From Fischerella sp. JS2 (lineage in GTDB: Bacteria; Cyanobacteriota; Cyanobacteriia; Cyanobacteriales; Nostocaceae): DNA of 64,000 nucleotides. This document shows, in pieces, positions 56,703 through 64,000 of the stretch (the stretch's first letter is position 1; each line of letters begins with the position of its first letter). The stretch is from contig NZ_CP135918.1 in NCBI RefSeq assembly GCF_032393985.1, positions 1,674,001-1,738,000 on the forward strand. Reading direction: 5' to 3'. A program made the position numbers and the translations under genes. The notes beneath the pieces are model-generated. The model saw only the letters and a list, made by a program, of their open reading frames with translations, was not told the origin of the DNA and did not search any database.

Positions 56703-57830
56703 ATGGAAATGATGATTGAAGATTTAATGGAGCAAATGATTGAAATGGGTGGTTCGGATATGCATTTATCTGCTGGTTTGCCCCCCTATTTTCGCATTAG
56801 TGGTAAATTAACACCCATTGGCGAAGAGCCTTTATCTGGGGATCAGTGCCAAAGGTTAATTTTCAGTATGCTCAATAACTCCCAACGAAAAACATTAGAG
56901 CAAAACTGGGAGTTAGATTGTTCTTATGGTGTTAAGGGATTAGCACGTTTCCGCGTTAATGTTTATAAAGAACGCGGTTCTTATGCAGCTTGTTTGCGGG
57001 CATTAAGTTCTAAAATACCTAACTTTGATAAATTAGGTTTGCCCGATGTAGTACGAGAAATGTCGGAAAAGCCCAGGGGATTAATTCTAGTTACAGGCCC
57101 TACTGGTTCTGGAAAAACAACTACTCTAGCGGCAATGATTGATTTAATTAACCGCACACGCGCAGAACATATATTGACAGTAGAAGATCCGATAGAGTTT
57201 GTTTATGAACCAATCAAAAGTCTAATTCATCAAAGGCAATTGGGTGAAGATACAAAGAGTTTTGCTAATGCTTTGAAAGCCGCTCTTAGAGAAGATCCAG
57301 ATATTATTCTGGTAGGAGAAATGCGGGACTTAGAAACTATTTCTTTAGCTATTTCTGCTGCTGAAACTGGTCACTTAGTATTTGGTACTTTACATACTAG
57401 TTCGGCAGCACAAACTGTTGACCGAATTATTGACGTTTTTCCCCATGAAAAACAAACTCAAGTACGAGTACAGTTATCTAACTCGCTAGTAGCAGTATTT
57501 AGCCAAACTTTAGTTCCAAAAAAGAATCCCAAAGCAGGTGAATTTGGTCGAGTAATGGCACAGGAAATAATGATAGTTACTCCAGCTATTTCTAACTTGA
57601 TTCGTGAAGGCAAAACAGCACAAATTTACTCATCTATTCAGACAGGTGGTAAATTAGGTATGCAAACTCTGGAGAAGGTTTTAGCTGATTTATATAAAGT
57701 AGGAACTATTTCTTTTGAAGCAGCAATGTCTAAAACTTCTAAGCCAGATGAAGTGCAACGTCTTATTGGTCCTGCTGCACCACCTGCTGCCGGAAAAGTC
57801 GGTGCAACTGGGGCTATAAAAACACATTAA
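56703..57830 (+). CDS. pilT: Type IV pilus retraction ATPase PilT
   Basis: PilT drives pilus retraction and twitching. I start at MEMMIEDLMEQMIEMGGSDM (375 residues); the longer frame from 56649 reads through the interspersed repeat. Walker A GPTGSGKTTTLAAM, the Walker B region REDPDIILVGEMRDLETI and the His box HLVFGTLHTSSA are present. The C terminus has an Ala/Gly/Pro tail. Confidence 0.95.
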   Translation: MEMMIEDLMEQMIEMGGSDMHLSAGLPPYFRISGKLTPIGEEPLSGDQCQRLIFSMLNNSQRKTLEQNWELDCSYGVKGLARFRVNVYKERGSYAACLRALSSKIPNFDKLGLPDVVREMSEKPRGLILVTGPTGSGKTTTLAAMIDLINRTRAEHILTVEDPIEFVYEPIKSLIHQRQLGEDTKSFANALKAALREDPDIILVGEMRDLETISLAISAAETGHLVFGTLHTSSAAQTVDRIIDVFPHEKQTQVRVQLSNSLVAVFSQTLVPKKNPKAGEFGRVMAQEIMIVTPAISNLIREGKTAQIYSSIQTGGKLGMQTLEKVLADLYKVGTISFEAAMSKTSKPDEVQRLIGPAAPPAAGKVGATGAIKTH

Positions 57831-57947
57831 AAATTTCGTTATTAGTTAATAGTTCGTTGTTGCTTGAATTTTTCAGTATTTTCCAAACAACTAACAACTA
57901 ATAACCAACAACTAATTTATTCACTTTCATACGGATAGAGGAAATTC

Positions 57948-59168
57948 ATGCCTACATTCGTTGCTCGTATTCGGGATGCCCAAGGCAAATCTAAAACAGA
58001 AAAGATTGTTGCAGAAAACTTAGCAGAAGCACGTACTACTCTCAGACAGCAAGGATTTGTTGTTCAAGACTTGAAAAAATCTCAAGGTTTTGGAGATTTT
58101 GATCTAAAAAAAATTCAGACATCATTAGTCAAAGTTTCTGTCAAAGATAAAGCAGTTTTTTCTCGTCAATTTGCTGCTTTGGTGAATGCAGGAGTCGCTA
58201 TAGTGAGAAGTTTGGGAGTACTATCTGAGCAATGTACTAATCCGAAACTCAAACAATCCCTTTTGGATATTAGTAGTGAAGTTCAAAATGGGGTAAACCT
58301 TTCGGAAGCAATGCGTAAGCATCCTGATTGTTTTGATGGTTTATATGTCAGTATGATTCAGGCTGGCGAGGTTGGTGGTGTTCTAGATGAAGTACTAAAT
58401 CGCTTAGCTAAGTTACTAGAAGATATTGCACGTCTACAAAACCAAATTAAATCAGCACTTGCTTATCCAGTTGCTGTTAGTATTATCGCGATCGCTATTT
58501 TTGTGGGTATGACGGTTTTTCTGATTCCCATTTTTGCCAAAATTTTTGAGGAATTAGGAACAGAACTACCACCCTTGACTCAATTCATGATGTTTTGTAG
58601 TGAAGTTCTGCGAAGTTGGCGGATTTTTGTGTTTGTTGGATCTTTGATGGCATTAGCATTTGCTTACAAACAGTACTATAAAACTCGTGTTGGTAAGGAA
58701 ACTATTGATCGTCTTTCCCTCAAAATGCCGTTATTTGGTGACTTAATCCAAAAGTCATCTGTTGCTCGTTTTAGCCGTACTTTTGGGGCTTTAACTCGTT
58801 CAGGTGTGCCAATTCTCACTTCTTTAGAAATTGTGCGAGATACTTCTGGTAATCAAGTAGTTTCTAATGCTATTGATGCAGCACGTGTAGAAATTCAACA
58901 AGGAGGTATGATTAGCATTGCCTTACAAAAAGAGCAAGTTTTTCCGCCTATGGCAATTCAAATGATCAGTATTGGTGAAGAAACTGGTGAATTAGATGGC
59001 ATGTTGATGAAAATAGCTGATTTTTATGAAGATGAAGTAGAGCAAGCAGTGAAAGCCCTTACTAGTGTTTTGGAACCAGTAATGATTGTAATTTTGGGTG
59101 GAATGGTTGGTACTATTTTGATGTCAATGTATTTGCCTTTATTTAAGGTATTTGAAAAGTTAGGCTAA
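57948..59168 (+). CDS. pilC: Type IV pilus inner-membrane platform protein PilC (GspF family)
   Basis: This 406-residue platform protein has two GspF domains (about 70-190 and 270-395) and three membrane segments (around 170-195, 220-240 and 375-400). Typical phrases are FSRQFAALVNAGVAIVRSLG, PVAVSIIAIAIFVGMTVFLI and ARFSRTFGALTRSGVPILTS. Third gene of the pil operon; spacing of 117 bp from pilT. Confidence 0.95.
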   Translation: MPTFVARIRDAQGKSKTEKIVAENLAEARTTLRQQGFVVQDLKKSQGFGDFDLKKIQTSLVKVSVKDKAVFSRQFAALVNAGVAIVRSLGVLSEQCTNPKLKQSLLDISSEVQNGVNLSEAMRKHPDCFDGLYVSMIQAGEVGGVLDEVLNRLAKLLEDIARLQNQIKSALAYPVAVSIIAIAIFVGMTVFLIPIFAKIFEELGTELPPLTQFMMFCSEVLRSWRIFVFVGSLMALAFAYKQYYKTRVGKETIDRLSLKMPLFGDLIQKSSVARFSRTFGALTRSGVPILTSLEIVRDTSGNQVVSNAIDAARVEIQQGGMISIALQKEQVFPPMAIQMISIGEETGELDGMLMKIADFYEDEVEQAVKALTSVLEPVMIVILGGMVGTILMSMYLPLFKVFEKLG

Positions 59169-59262
59169 AAGAAAATTAAGGATAAAGGATGAAAGATTAA
59201 CATTATTTTTTCATCCTTAATTCCAAATTGAAAATAATAATTTATAATTCATAATTTTGATT

Positions 59263-59811
59263 ATGCTCTTCAAAAAATCACATTATGAAACTAGTTTAGC
59301 TGAGTATAGTAATAATATTGGTGCGATCGCACTCCTTAAGCAACATCGTCCATACTTGGAAATGATTCCCAGTCTGCGTCGTCCAGACGAAAGCATCATT
59401 ACCATTCCTTTGCCAATTGTGCGTTTGCATGGGGAAGCAACAACTACAGGTAAAACTATTTCTCTACCCTGTGATGTAGCAATTTTAATGTGTGATCCTG
59501 AATGGAAAATTAAAACAGGCAGCGAAATTATTGTTTTTATTCATCGTCCCCATGAAGACTTTTCAGATTTTTTGGGACGCTGGCGACAAACACAAGTTTG
59601 TTTGGATCAAGACTATGAATGGTTGATGTCCCCCCGCTACCAACATATTTTAAGCGAGGGGACAAATACTATATATCCTCTGTTTGTGGTTTTTCCAGAG
59701 ACACTTGAGCGGATCAAGCGGGGTATATTAGGCGCAGATTTACCGTTTGTGGTGCAAACTCCAGAATTAATGTTGGATGAGGAAGAAGAGGGATTGGGGA
59801 TCGGGGATTAG
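59263..59811 (+). CDS. Hypothetical protein downstream of pilC
   Basis: A 182-residue soluble protein of unknown family (MLFKKSHYETSLAEYSNN, ITIPLPIVRLHGEATTTGKT, CDVAILMCDPEWKIKTGSEI, GRWRQTQVCLDQDYEWLMSP). It follows pilC by 94 bp in the same direction. The last codons (EEEEGLGIGD) are encoded by the gattggggatcggggatt repeat, so the stop codon and tail seem to derive from a repeat insertion. Confidence 0.7.
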   Translation: MLFKKSHYETSLAEYSNNIGAIALLKQHRPYLEMIPSLRRPDESIITIPLPIVRLHGEATTTGKTISLPCDVAILMCDPEWKIKTGSEIIVFIHRPHEDFSDFLGRWRQTQVCLDQDYEWLMSPRYQHILSEGTNTIYPLFVVFPETLERIKRGILGADLPFVVQTPELMLDEEEEGLGIGD

Positions 59812-60038
59812 GGACAAAACAATTCAAAATTCAAAATTCAAAATTGGGAAGACAAGGGAGACAAGGAAGCAGAGGAGAAAAACTAATCACCAATGACAAT
59901 TGACAATTACCCATTACCAATTACCAACCTATGCGACAGTATAAGTATTCAAGCGAAGATGATCTCAAATAAATCAAACAGTCTGCTTAAGCAGACTTTA
60001 GCTATAAGCTATAAGAGTGCAATTTAAAATTTTACTTG
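59812..60038. other. Repeat-rich spacer
   Basis: aattcaaaattcaaaattc tandem (59820-59843), the acaaggga word family, an AATTGAC-type STRR (59890-59928), and the 18-bp perfect palindrome AGTCTGCTTAAGCAGACT at 59980-59997 followed by tagctataagctata. No gene. Confidence 0.65.
59980..59997. repeat. 18-bp perfect palindrome
   Basis: AGTCTGCTTAAGCAGACT is self-complementary with no loop. It is followed by a second dyad (tagctataagctata). Confidence 0.85.
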
Positions 60039-60306
60039 TCAACTTTCATCTTTAAAAACTTTAACTCTATGACCTATTTCTACAATCGTTATCAATAAAA
60101 TATCGTCATAAATTATCATACAAGATGCAATAATCACCTACTCTAATTCGATAACCATTTTCTCTATTTTTTAACTTCTTTACCCCATTTGGACGGGGTT
60201 CTGAGGCTAAATCGTCAATTTTAGCTTGTATACATTCTTGAAATTCTGATGATAGCTTATTGAGTTGTTTTAAAGCTCGTTTGGATATCTCAATTTTATA
60301 ACTTAT
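60039..60306 (-). pseudogene. Decayed RelE/ParE-family toxin gene
   Basis: The minus strand reads SYKIEISKRALKQLNKLSSE, then EPRPNGVKKLKNRENGYRIR, then VGDYCILYDNL and a stop at 60106; one extra T in the AATTTAT run shifts the frame, and the continuation YDDILLITIVEIGHRVKVFK ends at 60039. The expected ATG is ATA (60306-60304), after AAAAAGGA. It matches the typical RelE/ParE core. Dead by both start loss and frameshift. Confidence 0.82.
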
Positions 60307-60341
60307 GCAACATCCTTTTTCAGTTCATTTTTAGCTTGCTC

Positions 60342-60530
60342 TCATAAAACAGTGCCATTGATACGTATATCTTCTTTAGCAGCATCATAAGCTTTTAAAT
60401 ATTCTTCATCTTCTTCATCATCGATTCTTTTTAAGAGTGCATAAATTTCGTCTAAAGTGCTGTCGGAAGCTTGATTTAACAGTAAGTTAATAGCTTTAAC
60501 TAATTCTTCTCTTTCGTGTTCGGTTTTCAT
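60342..60530 (-). CDS. Antitoxin-like protein, probably truncated by a nonsense codon
   Basis: This 62-residue acidic helical protein (EREELVKAINLLLNQASDST, then LDEIYALLKRIDDEEDEEYL) is the usual partner upstream of a RelE/ParE gene. The frame stops at TGA (60344-60342), but without it would continue EQAKNELKKDVA and end on the toxin start, which is the ordinary overlapping layout. The TGA probably replaces a sense codon (TGG is one candidate). It could still be expressed as a short form. Confidence 0.65.
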   Translation of the reverse strand: MKTEHEREELVKAINLLLNQASDSTLDEIYALLKRIDDEEDEEYLKAYDAAKEDIRINGTVL

Positions 60531-60678
60531 AAATGCTCCTAGATTAATTAAGAATTGAGAATTAAATATATCTTAGTTTGGCTATCACCATCTCTTTCAG
60601 GGTCTACCAGGCACTTACCCCACTCAATACATTGTTTTTTGATTTCAAACTAGTGGTTTTCTAACATAGGATAATACT

Positions 60679-60722
60679 CTTACACCCCCACATCTATTTT
60701 CAAGATATATATCAGTTATGAG
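60679..60722. repeat. Direct repeat partner of 62742-62785
   Basis: ttacacccccacatctattt then tcaagatatatatcagttat resembles ttacaccccacacctatttt then caagacaaaaatgagttaag about 2.06 kb downstream, on the same strand. Confidence 0.5.
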
Positions 60723-60873
60723 ACTACGATTTAAATCGCAAGCGGAATTTTTTTAAAGACAAATTAGATGAGATAACTACTCAATAAACAGCAGCAGGTC
60801 AAGAAGCAAATAGCCTTCAATAGGTTGTTGGATAGGAGCAATTAATTATGCTGATTTTAAAAAGTTATTAAAT

Positions 60874-61419
60874 TTGATTTTGCAAAGACTTCAATTAGAG
60901 GACTTTGAGGTAAATCAACTATTACGCCGTAGTGAATTTTGGAAATTTTACAGCGATCGCTTTGAGCGTATTCGCATTTTACTTCCCCAAAAAATATTCA
61001 ATACTATGGGAAGCTATATCAAACAAGATGTTGATATCTTGAAAGATGACGGTAGCGACCCAACAGAAATTTGTATTTTCGATTTTGGTGAGTGGTTTGT
61101 AGTAGAGTTCTTTCGTGGAAGATGTAGTGAAACTCGTTTATTTCCCAAGAACTCAAAAAATCAACAGATACTTTTCGGTCAAAATCAGCTATCTGTTAAG
61201 CAAATTCGTTCTCTTGGTGGTGATACACACGATCATGCTTATCTTTGGCAATACTATTGTTGTCAATAGCTAGCAAGTAGGAGAATTTATCCTAACCCAG
61301 GTACACAACCTTCCCAAACCCCTACAGAAGATAAATTAAGACAGCGACGGATAACACTTCAGTACTGGGAAAGCGAAATTAAAAGGCTAGAGGAGGAAGC
61401 AAGGCACTACTGTAACTAA
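60874..61419 (+). pseudogene. Interrupted EH-signature-domain gene (ZorC-like), 5' truncated
   Basis: The first frame (60874-61269, 131 codons) reads RRSEFWKFYSDRFERIRILL, then DPTEICIFDFGEWFVVEFFR, and CSETRLFPKNSKNQQ, then SLGGDTHDHAYLWQYYCC before a TAG at 61267. This resembles the C-terminal half of EH-signature proteins such as ZorC of the Zorya defence system. After the TAG the same frame stays open for 49 codons (LASRRIYPNPGTQP to EARHYCN) to TAA 61417. Frame-open sequence also extends upstream to about 60818 without a good start. Assignment rests on remembered family patterns. Confidence 0.6.
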
Positions 61420-61446
61420 AGAACTCTAGAATTTTGAAGGTATGTA

Positions 61447-61470
61447 GTGAGGGCTTTAGCCCTCACATTT
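61447..61470 (+). terminator. Hairpin with T run, part of a composite dyad
   Basis: GTGAGGGC (61447-61454) pairs with GCCCTCAC (61459-61466), followed by ATTTTT. A second stem TAAGCACT/AGTGCTTA (61472-61489) follows, and outer GTAGT/ACTAC close the whole unit (61444-61493). It resembles a repeated extragenic element as well as a terminator, and is adjacent to the 3' end of the minus-strand gene at 61498. Confidence 0.65.
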
Positions 61471-61497
61471 TTAAGCACTAAAGTGCTTACTACAAAC

Positions 61498-62520
61498 TTA
61501 TCTGACAAACTGCGGCATAATTTCAGCAGCAGTGAATATTCCGTGTATGCCACGTTGATGTAAGGTTATGCCTGCTTTTAGATAGCCAAAGGCTGGGCCA
61601 CAAACGTTTGCGGCCATGCTGGTTTCATCGCCTAATGTAAAAGTGTGAGTAGAAATCTTACCTTCAAAAGTACGGCCTGTTACCTTGACGTTTGTACTAA
61701 GAGGTTTTTTGGGATTTCTGGTATCAACGACACCGCCAACAGTAACGCGATCGCGTGAACAAATTCCTGCTAACTCTAACATCACGTCGTCGGCGTGTTC
61801 CATATTTTCCAATGTCAACACGCCATTAGTTTTATCCAAAAGGGCTTCTACTTCTGCATCTGTCATCGCCCTGGCTGTTTCTACGTTGTAACCAGGCATG
61901 TGGGCAATATCTTCGCGGATAGTCGCGCGGTAAGCTTCCCAATTAGCAATCCCTACTCCAAAGGTAATTTCTACTCGATGAATTTCAGCGTAGCTTTGGG
62001 CGGCGATCGCTGCTGCTGCTGTTAATAGTCCTGGTGTCGCCCCGCATCCTGTCATGTAGGTAATACTTGCGGCTTGTAGTTCTTCTTTCAGGGCTATTAG
62101 TTGTTCTACTGCACTTGTACGTTTAATAGCATCTACTAATACCCCACGCCAACCAGAATTAATAAATTGCTTGACGACAGTTGGAATAAAATCATTGGGT
62201 AAGTTTGGTAAAGCTAAGAAATAACCATTTACAGGCTGATTGCTTTCTATTAATTCCTGAATACTACGATTGGTTAATGTGCCAAATGATTCTAAATAAC
62301 CTACTGAACCCTGGGACTGATATGTGGCAATGCACTCTTGGGCATTTAAACCCTCGGTAGCGTAAGCATAACCTTTATTGTCTGCTGCGGCTACTAAAAT
62401 CATTTCTCGTTTGGGGGCAAGGACTTTAGCAGCAGCTTGCCCTAGTCCGCCAAAACCCAGTACTCCGATACGTATTGCTTTAGAAAAATTGGTAGAACCC
62501 ATTACTTGGTTTGTATTCAT
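61498..62520 (-). CDS. NAD(P)-binding oxidoreductase, saccharopine dehydrogenase-like
   Basis: The 340-residue Rossmann-fold enzyme starts with a dinucleotide-binding [18 protein letters not shown]. Later segments ([60 protein letters not shown]) indicate a catalytic domain similar to the saccharopine dehydrogenase/ornithine-related reductases of cyanobacteria. The substrate is unknown. It is a single gene, with 646 bp to the divergent neighbour. Confidence 0.78.
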   Translation of the reverse strand: MNTNQVMGSTNFSKAIRIGVLGFGGLGQAAAKVLAPKREMILVAAADNKGYAYATEGLNAQECIATYQSQGSVGYLESFGTLTNRSIQELIESNQPVNGYFLALPNLPNDFIPTVVKQFINSGWRGVLVDAIKRTSAVEQLIALKEELQAASITYMTGCGATPGLLTAAAAIAAQSYAEIHRVEITFGVGIANWEAYRATIREDIAHMPGYNVETARAMTDAEVEALLDKTNGVLTLENMEHADDVMLELAGICSRDRVTVGGVVDTRNPKKPLSTNVKVTGRTFEGKISTHTFTLGDETSMAANVCGPAFGYLKAGITLHQRGIHGIFTAAEIMPQFVR

Positions 62521-63166
62521 AAGTTAATTAGCTGAGTTAAATAATTAGCTTTCACATTCAGCCTCTATAGCAATTTTCCTACTCTTGATTGCTGATTATG
62601 ACTTTGTTTATAGCTAATAGCGATAAATTTTATCTTGATTTTTGATGCTAGGTTATTCTGTTGTGTAACTACGCAATAGACTATGAAGGTTCTCGGTTGG
62701 GTGTAGTACAGTTTTGACCTCTCTGCTACATCTTCTCTACACCCTTACACCCCACACCTATTTTCAAGACAAAAATGAGTTAAGGCGATCGCGCTGTTAG
62801 TTAATTTGGGCAAAATTAATTATAATGATAAATATTTTCAATAAAAATCATGCTTTTATAACTGATTTTATTGGCTCTACTAGGACTAGCACTGGATTTC
62901 TAAGCTTTATACAATTTTGTTGATAGTTAAATTTTGAGCTTGACTTCTCGATCAGGTTAAGAGAAACTTACATGTAATAGATGTGTTGACTAATAAGACT
63001 AATAATTTTTGTAAAGTTTCTGAGATATATATTTTGAGAGATGGAACATTAGTTAACAAATAGCTAATTTTGTAGCTAAGGAAAAATGCTGTTCCCTAGA
63101 GCTACATTTTTAGCCATTTGCTAGAGCAGTACAATCCAAGCGTACTATTTGTGGTTGGCCAAAAGC
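62521..63166. other. Divergent spacer upstream of the DUF2997-ycf35-ferredoxin genes
   Basis: No gene is seen. It contains the partner (62742-62785) of the direct repeat at 60679 and a HIP1 site. Promoters of both flanks must lie here. Confidence 0.55.
62742..62785. repeat. Direct repeat partner of 60679-60722
   Basis: ttacaccccacacctatttt and caagacaaaaatgagttaag correspond to the 60679 copy with several mismatches. Confidence 0.5.
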
Positions 63167-63376
63167 ATGGAGACATTAGAATTCATCATTTATCCAGATG
63201 GTCGGGTACAGGAAAAAGTCACTGGTATTGTGGGTAATTCCTGTGCCGAAGTGACAGCGGCTATAGAAGCACAGTTGGGACTAGTGCTTAATCAAGAGCC
63301 AACCTCAGAATTCTTCGCCGCCAAGGTGCAGCAATCTGGAGTGGTGAACACCCAAACCGCTTATAGCGATTGGTAA
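63167..63376 (+). CDS. DUF2997 family protein
   Basis: This 69-residue protein begins METLEFIIYPDGRVQEKVTG and shows the DUF2997 pattern (sheet, then a helix with CAEVTAAIEAQLG). I start at 63167 rather than the upstream Met at 63149, since conserved sequence begins there. The gene lies directly before ycf35 and a ferredoxin-like gene, a common cyanobacterial cluster. No biochemical function is established. Confidence 0.85.
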   Translation: METLEFIIYPDGRVQEKVTGIVGNSCAEVTAAIEAQLGLVLNQEPTSEFFAAKVQQSGVVNTQTAYSDW

Positions 63377-63419
63377 ATTAGCAAACACAAACACTTAGTT
63401 GAGTCGATTCATAACCGCC

Positions 63420-63806
63420 ATGTCACACTTTAGCCAAATTAAAACTCAAATTCGTAATCTTGAATCTTTGCAAGAAGCTCTCTCTGACTTGGGTATAGAC
63501 TGGAAACAAGGTCCGCGCGAAGTGCGTGGCTATCGTGGTCAAACTTACAATGCCGAGATTACTATCGAGCAAGAAAATGGTTACGATGTTGGTTTCAAAT
63601 GGAATGGTAAAGAATACGAGTTGGTAGCTGATTTGCAATATTGGCAACAAGACTTGTCTGTAGAAGGATTCTTACGCCAGGTAACACAGCGCTATGCCTA
63701 TCATACAGTAGTAAAAGAGACAGCGCGTGCAGGCTTTCAAGTTGCTGAACAACAAAAAAATGAAGATGGTTCAATTCGCCTGGTAGTACAACGCTGGAGT
63801 GCGTAA
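63420..63806 (+). CDS. ycf35: Ycf35 (DUF1257) protein
   Basis: This 128-residue protein (MSHFSQIKTQIRNLESLQEA, then LGIDWKQGPREVRGYRGQTY) is the conserved Ycf35 of cyanobacteria and red-algal plastids. The function is not known. It is 43 bp from the DUF2997 gene, and its stop is directly followed by the ATG of the ferredoxin-like gene (0 bp spacing), showing one operon. Confidence 0.92.
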   Translation: MSHFSQIKTQIRNLESLQEALSDLGIDWKQGPREVRGYRGQTYNAEITIEQENGYDVGFKWNGKEYELVADLQYWQQDLSVEGFLRQVTQRYAYHTVVKETARAGFQVAEQQKNEDGSIRLVVQRWSA

Positions 63807-64000
63807 ATGTCTGATTTTTTGCCGTCGCTGGAACAGAAGGAAGATAACCGATCCGGTCTAGAACCAGAATTAGGCGGCTTTTTGCGGAATACCCCAGATC
63901 GTTCCGGTTTAGAACCGGAATTAGGGGGTATGTTGCGCCAAAAAGGTGTCTATGTTGATGAAATCACCTGTATTGGCTGTAAACACTGTGCCTTTGTTGC
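63807..64000 (+). CDS. Ferredoxin-like protein with duplicated N-terminal segment, partial
   Basis: The frame starts MSDFLPSLEQKEDN and is open to the window end (64 full codons). A duplicated segment RSGLEPELGGFLR and RSGLEPELGGMLR is encoded at 63849-63938. It leads into EITCIGCKHCAFVA, the beginning of a 4Fe-4S ferredoxin cluster motif. The rest of the gene is outside the window. It starts immediately after the ycf35 stop. Confidence 0.88.
   Translation, partial: MSDFLPSLEQKEDNRSGLEPELGGFLRNTPDRSGLEPELGGMLRQKGVYVDEITCIGCKHCAFV

Overview
The window is chromosomal DNA of a cyanobacterium, most likely a filamentous heterocyst-forming one (order Nostocales in the broad sense). The signs are psbO, the ferredoxin-thioredoxin reductase variable chain, a Ycf35/DUF1257 gene, the grxC-gshB pair and FtsZ/FtsQ of the cyanobacterial type. 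The HIP1 octamer GCGATCGC recurs throughout (for example at 972), and intergenic DNA is full of short tandem heptamer repeats (AATCCAA, TTAGTGG and AATGACA types). Base composition is moderately AT-rich, intergenic spacers are long, and most genes are single or in short operons. Genus cannot be fixed from the sequence alone.

Layout. 1-4.3 kb: a divergent partial gene, an NlpC/P60 endopeptidase overlapping a family 2 glycosyltransferase, a 21-bp tandem repeat, and mutL. 4.5-7.3 kb: a rhodanese-like protein without its catalytic Cys, an adenosine deaminase family gene, two decayed response-regulator receiver remnants, and a complete IS1-family element (6552-7307) with an 8-bp target duplication. 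7.5-14.7 kb: purA, rplY, a kinase-like/P-loop fusion, a small membrane protein, a YdcF-like protein, a carboxyl-terminal protease homologue that lacks its catalytic Lys, and ftrV. 15-20.8 kb: a PP2C phosphatase, NfeD plus an SPFH protein, a Zur-like Fur regulator, purS and purQ. 20.8-27.3 kb: a MITE-like element, a broken and an intact Uma2 gene, hflX, a 1.4-kb noncoding stretch, grxC and gshB. 27.8-31.2 kb: ftsZ and ftsQ. 32.4-39 kb: a two-gene block encoding an AAA-like NTPase and a 1681-residue STAND NTPase with 14 WD40 repeats; this is the strongest candidate for an undescribed system. 39-47.4 kb: psbO, a group 3 sigma factor, a PilP-like lipoprotein, a flavin-binding split-barrel protein and a GH57 glucan-branching enzyme. 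47.6-53.9 kb (minus strand): grpE-dnaK-dnaJ-tusA-rsgA, a chaperone cluster whose last three genes overlap by 4 bp. 54.6-59.8 kb: pilB-pilT-pilC and a hypothetical gene. 59.8-61.5 kb: a decayed toxin-antitoxin pair and an interrupted EH-signature (Zorya ZorC-like) remnant, which together look like a graveyard of defence genes. 61.5-64 kb: an NAD-binding oxidoreductase, then DUF2997, Ycf35 and a ferredoxin-like gene cut by the window end.

Most genes are housekeeping. The unusual content lies in repeats and decay. A 60-nt element is present as two identical inverted copies 11.7 kb apart plus one diverged copy. A 38-bp perfect palindrome precedes pilB. Repeat-like DNA has been absorbed into the rsgA reading frame. 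Several proteins have kept their fold but lost key catalytic residues.
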